A stretch of 64,000 nt of DNA from NCBI RefSeq assembly GCF_016735585.2, contig NZ_JAERSE020000001.1:434001-498000 (forward strand). The letters are read 5' to 3'. Below the pieces are notes generated by a model. It did no database searches. It had not been told where the DNA came from and saw only the letters and a list, made by a program, of their open reading frames with translations. Position numbers and translations under genes: made by a program. This document shows, piece after piece, positions 1 through 11,400 of the stretch. The DNA is from Chryseobacterium tagetis (GTDB lineage: Bacteria > Bacteroidota > Bacteroidia > Flavobacteriales > Weeksellaceae). How positions within the stretch are numbered: position 1 is the stretch's first letter; every line of letters begins with the position of its first letter.

Positions 1-167
1 TACTGAATCAGTAATAATTCTCCGCCTTCCGGAAGTTTATGTTGTAATTGTTGGTCGAGACTTATCCATGCAACCTGGTGTCCCCTTTCCAAAAGAGTAG
101 CACCGATGCTTAATGTGGGATTGACATGACCAGTTAAAGGTGGAACTATAAATACAAATTTAGCCAT
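1..167 (-). CDS. GT-B glycosyltransferase (MGT/UGT-like), N-terminal part only
   Basis: Reading from the ATG at 167 towards the left edge gives 55 residues starting MAKFVFIVPPLTGHVNPTL, followed by ERGHQVAW. The GHVNP and RGHxVxW signatures are those of the N-terminal acceptor domain of macrolide/UDP-glycosyltransferases of family GT1. The gene is truncated by the window edge, so the nucleotide-sugar domain and the sugar donor cannot be judged. Its start ATGGCTAA contains the stop of the upstream hydrolase, an 8-bp overlap, so it is the last visible gene of the PKS operon and probably translationally coupled. By context it would glycosylate the lipid or polyketide made by the cluster; that is inference. 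Confidence 0.8.
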   Translation of the reverse strand, partial: MAKFVFIVPPLTGHVNPTLSIGATLLERGHQVAWISLDQQLQHKLPEGGELLLIQ

Positions 168-951
168 GGTTTTGTGATAAGGTTTTTAATGATTTTGATA
201 AAAAATGAGCGATGGTTTCCGCAATCAAAACAGGCTCCTGAATCGGGATGTTGTGATCTCCCTGAATTAATTGTATGTCAGAATTTCCGATTTGGGAATT
301 GAGCCATTCTCCTGTTGGTCTACAGTTGGAATCTTCACCGTACATCAGCATTGTCGAAGGTTTTAATTCCGAAAAATCAACTTCGCTCAGGAAATGTTTT
401 TCTTTAATCATATCCGCTTTAATGCTGGTCTGATTAAACAGAAATTCATACATTCTATGGTTTTTTTCCATCTGTCTTTTGCCCATCTGTACTTTGGTGG
501 TGTCGGTAAAATTGGCTACATAATGCTCCAGAAACTCTTTGCTGTATTCATCAATGATATTTCTGGCTTTTTCGTCCTGTGGATCGGGAGCTTCAATAAC
601 AACCAGCTGATTGATACGATTTGGTGCTTTTAAAGCGGTTTTTAAAGAAATCAATCCTCCAAAACTGTAACCAACAAGATGTGCTTTTTCAATTTCCAAA
701 ACATCCATCAACGCCAAGACATCGGAAGACATATTTTCCAGATCATAACCGTCTGTAAAACGTTCGCTCATGCCGTGACTTTTCAAATCAAACATCACCA
801 CATGAAAATGTTTTGCCAGAATCGGAGCAATATTAAAATAATAAATAGACAGGTTGCTGAACATACCGTGGATCAGCACCACAGTTTGTTCAGCTCCTTT
901 GTTGAGTTCCTGAATATGAACCTTTTTATCGTTAACAGAGATTATTGGCAT
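160..951 (-). CDS. Alpha/beta hydrolase (possible thioesterase) of the PKS cluster
   Basis: A 263-aa cytosolic alpha/beta-hydrolase with no signal peptide. The oxyanion-hole strand reads VVLIHGM (about residues 24-30). The nucleophile elbow is GYSFGG with Ser96, the acid is probably Asp207 in YGEDS, and the catalytic His is His233 in GDHNIP. The triad looks intact. It overlaps the ACP gene upstream by 10 bp and the glycosyltransferase downstream by 8 bp, so it belongs to the PKS operon. Neither megasynthase has a recognisable thioesterase domain, so this enzyme is a good candidate for chain release or editing. Substrate is unknown, and an esterase role on another cluster intermediate is equally possible from sequence. 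Confidence 0.85.
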   Translation of the reverse strand: MPIISVNDKKVHIQELNKGAEQTVVLIHGMFSNLSIYYFNIAPILAKHFHVVMFDLKSHGMSERFTDGYDLENMSSDVLALMDVLEIEKAHLVGYSFGGLISLKTALKAPNRINQLVVIEAPDPQDEKARNIIDEYSKEFLEHYVANFTDTTKVQMGKRQMEKNHRMYEFLFNQTSIKADMIKEKHFLSEVDFSELKPSTMLMYGEDSNCRPTGEWLNSQIGNSDIQLIQGDHNIPIQEPVLIAETIAHFLSKSLKTLSQNHG

Positions 952-1241
952 TCGTAGATGTAATTGATAATCATACTTAAATCAAGGTTAATCAACTCGT
1001 CCAGATCCATTGAAGACAGCCATCCCGTGAAATCGATCTGCTCGCCGAAATGGGCTTTGATTTTTTCTGAAAAAGAAACGATTTCGATACTGTCCATTTC
1101 CAAGTCTTTTGTGAAAGAACTTTCCGGTGTAATGTCCATTTCTTCTACAAATTCTTCACCGATAACTTCTGTGATGAAACCTTTTAAAAGAGTGAATAAT
1201 TCTTCGTGATTTAATTTTGCTGTAGTGTTTATAGTGTCCAT
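942..1241 (-). CDS. Free-standing acyl carrier protein
   Basis: A 99-aa protein with the carrier-protein signature LEMDSIEIV; Ser51 is the predicted 4'-phosphopantetheine attachment site. It has an acidic helix II region and the usual four-helix size with a short extension. It starts 13 bp inside the 3' end of the KS-AT-DH-PPTase gene and overlaps the hydrolase by 10 bp. A discrete ACP in addition to two in-line ACPs suggests a dedicated loading, transfer or offloading step. The most likely enzyme to activate it is the PPTase domain of the preceding gene; that pairing is inferred from position. Confidence 0.85.
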   Translation of the reverse strand: MDTINTTAKLNHEELFTLLKGFITEVIGEEFVEEMDITPESSFTKDLEMDSIEIVSFSEKIKAHFGEQIDFTGWLSSMDLDELINLDLSMIINYIYECQ

Positions 1242-4200
1242 CCTATGATATAATTTTTATGGTTAATTGTTTTGATTTCTATTTGATTGATCCATAAAGA
1301 ATCTTCTGTTATTTTCTCGACTTCGAAGTTTTTCGGGTTTCCTTTCAGTCCTGTTCCTAAGAATTTTCCGTAGGCTTCTTTGGCTACCCAGAATTTGGTG
1401 GTCCATTCTGCCTGATCTTTTCCTTTTAATAATGCTAATTCGTTATTGGTAAAGACCAAATCGTAGAATCCTGAGCTTCTTTCTTCTATGATTTCCATAT
1501 CGATTCCGACTGGTTTTCCGCTTTTTGCAATTCCGACCGCATCTTTTCCTTTATGTGCTAAAGAAATGTGAATGTCTTTCGTAGCATCTCCAATTAAAAA
1601 AGGTTTTCCGACCTCATCTTTCCCAACTTCAAAAGTAATGGGGAAGCAAGGGTGATTTTTTTCTTTTTTAAGAAGATTTCTCACTGCATCTTTTACCGCA
1701 ACACGGCTTACCATGTAGCTTTTTCTCTTGTTGGGAAGCAAGGTTTGATGATGCTGTTTTTCGGTCTGATTGAAATAACGTTTCAGAATAAAATCCCAAG
1801 ACGCCACTCTGGTATATGCCTGATGGAAGAAAAATACTTCAGGCGCAATTTCCTCCGAGAGACGGTTGTGTAAAGGCGACATCGAAACATTCCAAAGTGC
1901 AGCATCGATTTCCAGACGGCGGTTTTGCCAGCCTGAAATTTTGCACCAGACTTTTCCGTTTTGGGTTAAAAGAATATCACCGATCGCAAATTCGTCATTC
2001 ATTTCAGTCAGACTGCAGGTACATTCGAAAATACCGTCCTGATCCTGTAAATCTCCAAAAAATTCAATGTCTTTGATTTTTACAGGAAAGGCAATTCTGT
2101 CTTTTGTTAAAGTTAATTGCAACCAAAGCCCGAATAACTGTCCTGCATTATCCAACAATGAACCTTTTCCTCCATTTCCTTTTATTTTTCCGATAATTCC
2201 TTTCGTTCCTACCTTTGAAACTTCCGTAATTCCCTGATATTTTTCACCGTGAAACATGTGCATCTCGTAGATTTCTTCGGAAGTTCTTTCGATAGGTAAT
2301 ATTTCTCCAATGGAAAGATTGAAGGTAGGATTCGGTCTTGCTGTTGAGGTTAATAAAACTTCAGCATTTGCAAAATTTTCAATATCTAAATAAGCATGAT
2401 TGACCGTTTTCCATTCTCCTTTTACAGTTTTTTCAAAAGGTTTCGCCACATTCATCCATTGAAAAACACTTACATTCATGATTTTATGAACCTGGCTTCC
2501 TTCAATTTCAGCTTGAGCAATTTCTGCCAACTGTTCGAAAATCATTGTCATCGGAATCACAGGTTCCATATCGGCAACTTCTGTCCAGCCTTTTGGCTGT
2601 CTCAATAAGCTGTGGTCGATGAGGTAAGGGTGAGTTTCCAACGTTACGTACAATGTTTTCTCAAAATTCTTGCTTATCGGAGCCTGAACTTTTGGCAACA
2701 CAATATTGGGAATTGAAACTTTTGGACGATCTTGAAATAAGGTTAAAACTTCCTCCTGCATTTTAATCATATCCGAAATATTATCCTGAAATGCCTGAAC
2801 CAACGGATGTCCTGTTTTTGCAACTGTCGCAGTAGCTTTTTGCTTCGGTGTATCAATTGATTTTACTAAATTTTTAATCGCTGCAAAATCACGGATAATT
2901 GGCGAACCTAATTCCAGTTTAATACCTTTTCCTGATGATTTTTTGGTTTGATTTTGAATATCTAAAAAGTCCAAAGCAACTGTTTTTCCTTCCACGAATA
3001 ACGCCGCAACCACTCTTTGAAACTGAGCCAATGCAGAACGCGTGGCAACACTAGAAGCAATGGTACTGAAAGCTTTTCCTTTCAACGTATCATCAATAAA
3101 TCCAATCAAACCGCCAGTTCCGACCTGAATGAAAAATCTTGCGCCTTCTTCGTATAATTTGTCCGTCAATTCACGGAAACGAACGGGCTCAACAAGATGT
3201 TCTGCACTCAGTTTTCGGATAGATTCCTGATCAGCTGGATACGGTTCCAAAGTTGTTGCCGACCATAACGGAATTTTCGTCTGTTGAAACTGTGCTTTTT
3301 CCATTCCTGCCAAAATCACATCCAATTTATCAGAGATAAAAGGCGAGTGAAAACCAGATTGAAATGGCAATATTTGATGAAAAATCTGTTTTGATTTTAA
3401 AACTGGAACCAATTCGTCCAAAGCAGAATTACTTCCGCAAAGAATCACCTGATTCGGGCAGTTGTCATTGGATATATATACATTCGGAATTTCTTCAATA
3501 ATAGGTTTAATGGTCTCAATTCCGGCTCCGATGGCGATGAATTTAGAATCTTTTAATTCAAAAGTTTCGGGATTTAAAACATCAATCAAAGCCTTTACAG
3601 AATTTACTTCCGCCAATTCAGAAGAGTAGCCTGCGAGCCATTCTCCCAAACTGTGCCCTGCATTCATATCAGGAATAATTCCTAGTTTTTTCAATGAATT
3701 ATCGAGAATACTGCAGTTGTTGAAGATATTTAAAGCGTCATTTAACAATCCTTCACCTTCCGTTTCAATCGGTGCATTGATGTTGAAATAACGGCTTACA
3801 CTTTCAACTTCGCCTTTCGCTAATCCATCTAATCCGGGAAAAACAAAAGCTACTTTTTCGCCGTTTTGCAACAGAGGAGTGTTGGTGTACCAAATATCCT
3901 GTTTATTTCTCCACGGATTATTTTTAGCAACAATTTTAGTCGCTTTTTCAATTCTCGCAGGAGTCGGTTCGAAAATTGCCACTCGGAAATTTCCTTCTCC
4001 TATCGTTGTTTCATTATTTTGTAAAGCGGTTAATAATTCTTCATGCGTGTGTCTAGCCAAGATTAAAACTTTATCTTTTTTAGGCATATCATATCCTTCC
4101 AACACTACATGAGCATTAATTCCTCCGAATCCGAAAGCATTCACCGCAGCCACTTTTGGTAAGCCTGTTTTTGACCAGCTTTTTGCTTCCTGAACAGGTT

Positions 4201-5464
4201 CGAATCTGGTTTTCTGCATTTCCGAAGTCGGATTTTCGCAGTATAAAGTCGGTGGCAACGTATCGTGATGCAAAGCCAGACAAGTTTTAATTAAACCGGC
4301 AATTCCCGCAGCAGGCATTGCGTGACCGATATTTGATTTTACAGAACCGATTCCGGCGATTTTAGCCCCTTCTTCTTTTCCGAAAAACTGAGCTAGGGTT
4401 TGTAATTCTGTCTTGTCACCAAGTGGCGTTCCTGTTCCGTGAGCTTCAAGATAACCGATTTGATTTTCATCTAAATCTGCGTTTTCCCAAGCCTGTTGTA
4501 AAGCCTTTAATTGTCCTTTTACAGAAGGGCTCATCACACTCGTTCCGTTGCCATCACTGCTGATTCCAACGCCTTTAATGACCGCATAAACTTTATCCTG
4601 ATCACGAATGGCATCTTCCAATCTTTTTAAGACTACAAAACCGCAACCTTCACCAATCAATAATCCATCGGCATCACTGCTGAAAGGCTTGATTTGCTGT
4701 TGACGGGATAACGCACCCAATTGTGCGAAAATACTCCAGAACGCAGCATTTTGTCCGGTGTGAACACCTCCTGCAATCATAATATCAGAACGACCTCTTT
4801 GTAGTTCCTGAACGGCATGATCAACGGCAAGTAAAGCACTTGCACAAGCAGCATCAACAGTAAAAGCGGCACCGCCAAGATTGAATCGGTTGGCTACTAA
4901 TGAAGCTACTAAATTGGGGATTAATCCCATTGCCGTATCGGCGGCAAAACGTCCTTTTTTTTCCTGAAAAGCGTGTTTTACTTTTTCAATATCGGCAGAA
5001 GAAACTTCGGGTAACAATTCTTTTAACAATGAAGAAATCTGTTCCCCAGTTCTTACAATTTCGATAGCACGGGTTGCGCCCGGCCCGGTATAATTCCCTT
5101 TGCCGATGATGATTCCTGTTTTTTCGAGCGAAATATTTTTTTTGAAAACTCCGGCATCCTCTAAGGCTTTTTGAACCAAATCCAAGGTTAATAGATGATC
5201 AGGTTCAGTTCCTTCAACCGCTAATGGCAAAATTCCGAAAGCGGTTGGGTTAAATTCATAATCAGAGATAAATCCACCACGTTGACAATAAAAACGGTCA
5301 ACCGGATTCGTACTGTCACTGAAATGAACAGGATCGATTCGGTCAGCCGGAGCCAGCTGGGTAGAATCTACTTTATTGACAATATTCTGCCAAAAAGTAT
5401 CGGCATCCTGCGCCCCCGGAAAGACGCAGGACAGACCAATTACTGCAACATCTGTTTTTCTCAT
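1229..5464 (-). CDS. PUFA-synthase-like megasynthase KS-AT-DH-PPTase
   Basis: A 1411-aa multidomain protein. The ketosynthase (about residues 3-455) has active-site Cys207 in VDAACASA, His342 in EAHGTGT and His381 in SNIGHA, so it looks active and is not a chain-length factor. An acyltransferase-like domain (about 535-825) has GHSLGE (Ser605) and His706. A PKS-type dehydratase (about 935-1185) has HPYLIDH at its start and the DNAGQ second-half motif (Asp1105). The C-terminus (about 1250-1411) is a 4'-phosphopantetheinyl transferase with VGIDMEI (Asp1322, Glu1324) and WVAKEA (Trp1359, Lys1362, Glu1363). No ACP lies within it. It starts 21 bp after the first megasynthase and overlaps the ACP gene. 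The layout recalls PfaC plus PfaE, but with an AT where PfaC has a chain-length factor. Confidence 0.9.
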   Translation of the reverse strand: MRKTDVAVIGLSCVFPGAQDADTFWQNIVNKVDSTQLAPADRIDPVHFSDSTNPVDRFYCQRGGFISDYEFNPTAFGILPLAVEGTEPDHLLTLDLVQKALEDAGVFKKNISLEKTGIIIGKGNYTGPGATRAIEIVRTGEQISSLLKELLPEVSSADIEKVKHAFQEKKGRFAADTAMGLIPNLVASLVANRFNLGGAAFTVDAACASALLAVDHAVQELQRGRSDIMIAGGVHTGQNAAFWSIFAQLGALSRQQQIKPFSSDADGLLIGEGCGFVVLKRLEDAIRDQDKVYAVIKGVGISSDGNGTSVMSPSVKGQLKALQQAWENADLDENQIGYLEAHGTGTPLGDKTELQTLAQFFGKEEGAKIAGIGSVKSNIGHAMPAAGIAGLIKTCLALHHDTLPPTLYCENPTSEMQKTRFEPVQEAKSWSKTGLPKVAAVNAFGFGGINAHVVLEGYDMPKKDKVLILARHTHEELLTALQNNETTIGEGNFRVAIFEPTPARIEKATKIVAKNNPWRNKQDIWYTNTPLLQNGEKVAFVFPGLDGLAKGEVESVSRYFNINAPIETEGEGLLNDALNIFNNCSILDNSLKKLGIIPDMNAGHSLGEWLAGYSSELAEVNSVKALIDVLNPETFELKDSKFIAIGAGIETIKPIIEEIPNVYISNDNCPNQVILCGSNSALDELVPVLKSKQIFHQILPFQSGFHSPFISDKLDVILAGMEKAQFQQTKIPLWSATTLEPYPADQESIRKLSAEHLVEPVRFRELTDKLYEEGARFFIQVGTGGLIGFIDDTLKGKAFSTIASSVATRSALAQFQRVVAALFVEGKTVALDFLDIQNQTKKSSGKGIKLELGSPIIRDFAAIKNLVKSIDTPKQKATATVAKTGHPLVQAFQDNISDMIKMQEEVLTLFQDRPKVSIPNIVLPKVQAPISKNFEKTLYVTLETHPYLIDHSLLRQPKGWTEVADMEPVIPMTMIFEQLAEIAQAEIEGSQVHKIMNVSVFQWMNVAKPFEKTVKGEWKTVNHAYLDIENFANAEVLLTSTARPNPTFNLSIGEILPIERTSEEIYEMHMFHGEKYQGITEVSKVGTKGIIGKIKGNGGKGSLLDNAGQLFGLWLQLTLTKDRIAFPVKIKDIEFFGDLQDQDGIFECTCSLTEMNDEFAIGDILLTQNGKVWCKISGWQNRRLEIDAALWNVSMSPLHNRLSEEIAPEVFFFHQAYTRVASWDFILKRYFNQTEKQHHQTLLPNKRKSYMVSRVAVKDAVRNLLKKEKNHPCFPITFEVGKDEVGKPFLIGDATKDIHISLAHKGKDAVGIAKSGKPVGIDMEIIEERSSGFYDLVFTNNELALLKGKDQAEWTTKFWVAKEAYGKFLGTGLKGNPKNFEVEKITEDSLWINQIEIKTINHKNYIIGWTL

Positions 5465-5485
5465 ATATTCAATTTAAAACAGAGA

Positions 5486-8400
5486 TTACCAGTTAGTTCC
5501 AGACATGATTAATACCTGGCTTTCAGTTCCGTATTTTATTTCATTCAGGAAAATTTCCTTGCCTTGTTCCAATGGAATTAAAGAAATTCCTCTTCTTTCA
5601 TATTCTGTTTCCAGGGTTGCTGAAACCATTCCGGCTCCTTTCCAAGGCCCCCAGTTGATGGAGATTACTTTTCCTTTTAATTTTTTATTTAAAGCATTAG
5701 CATAATCGTCTAAAACTGAGTTTGCGGCTGCATAATCGGTTTGACCTTTATTTCCGTACACCGAAGCGATGCTTGAAAATAATACCACAAACTGACAATC
5801 GGTACGAAGTTGCTCAGCCAACACACGAAGTGGTTTCACTTTAGTATCGAAAACACGTCCGAAAGAACTTGTTGTTTTTTGCTTGAATAATTTATCTTCC
5901 AACAATCCGGCACCGTGAATAACGCCATCTAAACGGTTGTGTTTTTCGTAAATATTGTTGATTAATTCAGATAACCCATTTTCATCGCAAAGGTCTAATG
6001 ACTGGTAAACAATTGTATTTCCGAGTTGCTCCATATCGCGAATGGTACGCAGAATCTGATTGTTTTTGAAAACTTTTATCGTTTCTTTTTCGATTTCAGC
6101 TGGCGAAGTGAATGTTCCGGATTTGATAAGATAGGCTCTTATTTCTTCCTTGGTTTTCATTACTTCTAATTCTTTATATATTGCCTGATTTCTCGGATCT
6201 TCGGATCTTCCCACCAAAATATACGTACAAGGATAAGCCTGTGACATATGTTTTGCGAGTTCGGAAGTAATTCCCTGCGCGCCTCCAAGAACCAACACAA
6301 CAGAATCTTTATCGAGTTGAATTTGTGCTTCGCTCAAACCTGTTGACAACGGTGATGGAATAATATCCACTTTATGCCTCTGATCATTTTTGTAAATCAC
6401 TTCAGAAGGTTTATCGGTTGATAAAATTTCTTTTAACGCAATTTCTGCGATCTGATCGATTTGTTGAGGAGAAGTTAAGCTGATTAGTCTGCAATTGGTT
6501 TGTTCAAATTCACGAGCCAGACTTTTGAAAAGTCCCGGATGTCCTTTATAATGACGCAAAAGAGTAGTGTCCGTCAATTCCTGAACATGAGCCGGAGTAT
6601 CGGAGATCAAATAGATCCATTTTGCTTTATCAAGATCCATTTTTTTGATTAAATCAACGTGATCGATGATGTTGTGTTTTACAGAAGATGAGAACAGATC
6701 AAGGATAATTAATCCGTCAAAATCTGTCAAATCTTTTTCGGTATCTACCAGTTCTGCAATCGCTCCATGTTTTTCAAGCTCTTTTTTGATAGCTAATGTC
6801 TGACTGCTTTCATTTTGAGTGATGGCAAAACGTTTTCCCTGTAATATTTCATTATTTTCAATTAAAGAAACGTTAGTGGGAGTCAAGTCGAAACGAAGAC
6901 GGGATAATGCACTTTGCTCGGGTTCAGAAGGGGCGTTTCCACTCATTTCGTGAATCCATGAAACTAATCCGTTCAGCGTTTTGATTGCTGCTAATTTTTC
7001 CATTAAATCATCAGTTTGTTCCATATCACCGCCGAAGCCGATTTTTGTTTTCAAATCACCGATAATTTCCATACGCTTGATGGAATCGATGCTTAAATCT
7101 GCCTCCAAATCAAGGTCTAATCCTAACATTTCCTTCGGATAACCCGTTTTATCGCTTACTATATTTAAAATAGCCGTCTGAAGTTCTTCAAGAGAAAATC
7201 CAGTCTGAGCTTGAGAATTTGAAGACTGAGTTTCTGTAACTCCAACTTTTTCTGTTGTATTTGATGCGCCTGAATATTCTGTTAACCAGGAAACTAAACC
7301 ACTTAATGTTTTAATTCCAGCTAACTGTTCCATGATGGTATCTTCATTCGCTGTGTTTGAAGAGAAAGAACCCAGTTCAGCTTTCAGCGTACCAATAATT
7401 TCAACTCTTTTAATTGAATCAATACTTAAATCAGCTTCCAAATCCATTTCCATCCCCAACATTTCGTGAGGATAACCCGTTTTATCACTTACAACCTGCA
7501 GCAATAATGTTTTGATATCCTTTGTCGGAGCCTGTTTTGCGGGAATGACAACTGTTTTTTCAGCACCGTCATTTGTTGAAGTTGAAACAACAGAAGCAGG
7601 GATATTCTGAGTTGGAGAATTTTGAATCGGAGCTTGATAAACAGGAGCCTGATGAACCTGTGGATTCTGTCCTAGGAAGGAAAGCATCACATCACGTTGC
7701 GCCTGAATCATCATTTTCATGCTGTTTAAATATTCTTGCAACATACGTTCTGCATTCGTCTGATTTTCAGCGACAGGAGTTTGTGTATTTTGAGTAAAAT
7801 TGTTCATTTGAAGTGGATTTATAATGGGTAATGCACCATTAACAGGGAGTGAACCTGTCGTGGGATGAGCTGTCTGTCCGTTCACGCGCCAAATGGCAGG
7901 ACTTTTCTTGTACAATTCTGGCTGATCAATTTGAATGGATTTTGCATTTCGACCATCGAAAAGTTTAGCAATATTAAAGCTTCGACCTGTTCCCAAATAT
8001 TGGGCAAGTGTTGAAAGAAGGTGTGTTAATTTATTCGTGTTATTATCTTCAACAAATAAAGTTAAATGGTCTTTTTCAAGGCAAGATTTTGTTAATCCTG
8101 TCAATACTTTTCCGGGGCCTACCTCGATAAAAATTCTTGCGCCGTCATTGTACATCGCCTGAACTTCTTCCACGAATCTTACAGGTTGAACTAAATGGTC
8201 TGTTAGTCTTTCTTTAATGTCAGAAACATTTGTCGGATAGATTTCTGCTGTCGTATTCGACCAAACCGGAATCTGCATTTCGTTGAACGGAACGTTTTCT
8301 AAAACAGTTTGATATAAGCCTTTAGATTTCGCCAACAACGGACTGTGGAATGCACAGGCAACTTCCAGTTTTTTTGCTGAAATTCTTTCCTGTTTCAAAA

Positions 8401-11400
8401 CTTCCATTAATTTGTTGATGGCTTCCGTGCTTCCCGCCACCACACATTGAGTCGGAGCGTTGTAATTTACGGGATAGCAACCTTCAACCTGTGCTAAAAT
8501 CGGCTGTAAATTTTCTCTTGTTGAACTCACCGCAATCATAGAACCCGGATCACCACCTTCAACGGAATTTAAAATAGATTGTGCTCTTTTGATACTTAAA
8601 TCAACCAGTTTTTCTTCCTCAAAAACGCCAGCGAAACACAATGCCGGTAATTCTCCGTAGCTGTGACCTGCCAACATATCGGGAACAATTCCGATGGATT
8701 GTAAGAATTTAGCCAAAGCCAAATCAACAATTCCTAAAAGTGGTTGTGCTAAGCGGGTATCTTTTATCGTTTCTTTTTGTTGTTTTAAAGTTAATTCATC
8801 AAATGTTTTTGAAGGGAAAATCACTTTTCCCAATTCAGGATAAGAATCAATTAGTTTTCGCATTTCAGGGAAGGCAACGAATAAATCACGAGCCATATTG
8901 ATACGCTGACTGCCTTGTCCGGGGAATAAGAATGCTACTTTTCCTTCTTTTTTATTAACAGTAAATGTGTCTTTACTTTCAATTCCTGATAAAGCTAATT
9001 CTATGTTCATCATCAAATGTTCAGCTGTATCGGCAACAATACTTAACTGAACCTGTTTTTCTGAACTTGTTGCTAAACTGTAAGCAATATTTTTTAAGGC
9101 AATACTGTCATTAACTTCAAGTAAAGATTTAATCTGATTTAATTGAATTTTTGCCTCATCATACGTATCTCCACGGAATACAAATAATTCCGAAGGCCAG
9201 GATTGCAACACCGCAGAATCGTCTTGTTTAGGATGATTAGCAATAACGGTATGGAAATTCGTTCCACCAAATCCAAACGCACTGATTCCCGCATAACGGT
9301 TTTCCTCGCTCCAAAATCCACTTTCTGCATTGAAAGCAAACGGACTGGTTTGAGCATTATAATAAGTATTTGGATTTTGTAAATGAAGCGTTGGAGGTTT
9401 TACACCATGATAAACCGCTAATGAAGCTTTAATTAAACCTGCCAATCCAGCAGCACATTTGGTATGCCCGATCTGAGTTTTAACCGAACCTAGATGCGTT
9501 TGTCCCGGCAAAGCTCCCGAACGACTGAATAAATTCGTTAATGCACTTAATTCCGTTTTATCTCCAACAACAGTTCCTGTTCCGTGAGCTTCCACCAATC
9601 CAACGGATGCAGGACTGATTCCGGCTTGAGTGTAGGCTCTTTCCAATGCACGAACCTGCCCAATTTTTCTCGGAGCGGTCAATCCAAGTGCTTTTCCGTC
9701 ACTCGAACCGCCAACACCTTTTATTACTGAATAAATTCTGTCGCCGTCTTTTACAGCGTCTTCATACCTTTTTAATACTAGAATTGCGACACCTTCGCCC
9801 AAAGCAATTCCGTCTGCTTCACTGTCGAAAGTCGCACATCTTCCTTTTCTGGAAAGGGCATGGGTGCTGGAAAACATCAGATAATCATTGATGCCGTTGT
9901 GTAAATCTGCACCACCTGCCAACACCATATCTGATTTACCTAAAACCAGTTCCTGACAAGCAAGTTCAAGTGCTGCTAAAGAGGAAGCACAAGCCGCATC
10001 TACGGTATAATTTCTTCCGCCTAAGTCTAAACGGTTGGTAATTCTTCCCGCAATCACATTCGCTAAAATTCCGGGGAAAGAATCTTCAGTGGTGTGAGGA
10101 AAAGCTTCCTTAACCTCTTCATGAAGTTCACCGAAAACCTGTTTGTAAAATCCTCTGAAACTGTAGCTGTTGGCCAAATCATTACCTCCTTCAGCACCGA
10201 TGATAACAGAAATATTTTCTCTGTTCGTATGTTTTTCACCATACCCTGCATTTTCCATGGCGCGTTTTGCTACCAATAAAGTCAGCAGTTGAGTTGGTTC
10301 AATCGCAGCCAGAGATTGTGGCGGAATTCCAAATTCAAGAGGATCAAAATCAATTTTTGGAATAAACCCTCCCCATTTTGAATGGGAAACATCAGCTTCG
10401 TTGGAATCCGGTTTATAATATAATTCTTTATTCCATCTTTCGTCCGGAACTTCAGTTACGCTGTCTTTTCCAAGAATAATATTTCTCCAGTATTCTTCCA
10501 GATTTTTAGCATCAGGGAAAATACATTCCATACCAACAATGGCGATGTCTAATGGTTTTTCTACGGATACAGGAGTTTCTGATAATTCAGCTTCCTGAAT
10601 ATATTTTTGATTATTAATACTAACATTCTGATGCAGTTCATCAAGCGTAATTACTTTATCATGCATCGTCGCTATCTGACCAATCATGTACATTCCCAAA
10701 TCCAGTTGATCTTCTTTAGGAATATTGACCAATTGATCACCTTGACGTTCAACGCCTTTTGCAGCAATCCTTAAACGACCGACATTTAATTTTTCGAGTT
10801 TTTCCCAAACTTCTTTTTTATCGGTTCCGGCAGCAATTAATTTTGCTTTTTCTTCATTAAAATATTGAGCAAATGAAGTATCTAAACAACGGGTTTCGTG
10901 TCCCGGAGCGGTTTCCAATAAAACAGTTTCTTTAGCCTGTAGCGCCTGTACCTGGAATTCCTCCTGAATCGCTCCACAAGAAACTGCTTCTTGCGTATAA
11001 AGGTAAGCAGTACCGATTAAAACACCGACTTTCACACCTCTTGCAGCCAACGGAGCAGCCATAATGGAAACAAAAGCCGTTGAAAAATCATTATGAATTC
11101 CGCCTGCAAAAAATACACTGATGTTTTCAGGATGGTCTTCTTTTAAAATTCTTTCGATTTGCTTTTCCCAAAGAACCATGCTTGAAAGCGGACCAACGTG
11201 ACCACCGCATTCACGACCTTCGAATATGAAGTTGGTAGCTCCTTCCTTCAAGAAAATATCTAAAAGGGCAGGAGAGGGAACGTGTAAAAATGTTTTAATT
11301 CCTGCTTTTTCAAAAACTTTTGCCTGAGCAGGTCTTCCTCCCGCAATTAAAACAACAGGTGGTTTTGCTTCTAAAATATAAGACGTTTGTTCGTCTCTCA

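Noticed and set aside
3000..3900. Second AT-like domain of the KS-AT-DH protein as an inactive chain-length factor
   Set aside because: It has GHSLGE with Ser605 and a SGFHSP His706, so it looks like an acyltransferase fold rather than a KS-like chain-length factor.
6900..7560. Possible assembly duplication in the ACP region
   Set aside because: The two carrier domains are similar in their core but differ clearly in flanking residues, as expected of genuine tandem ACPs.
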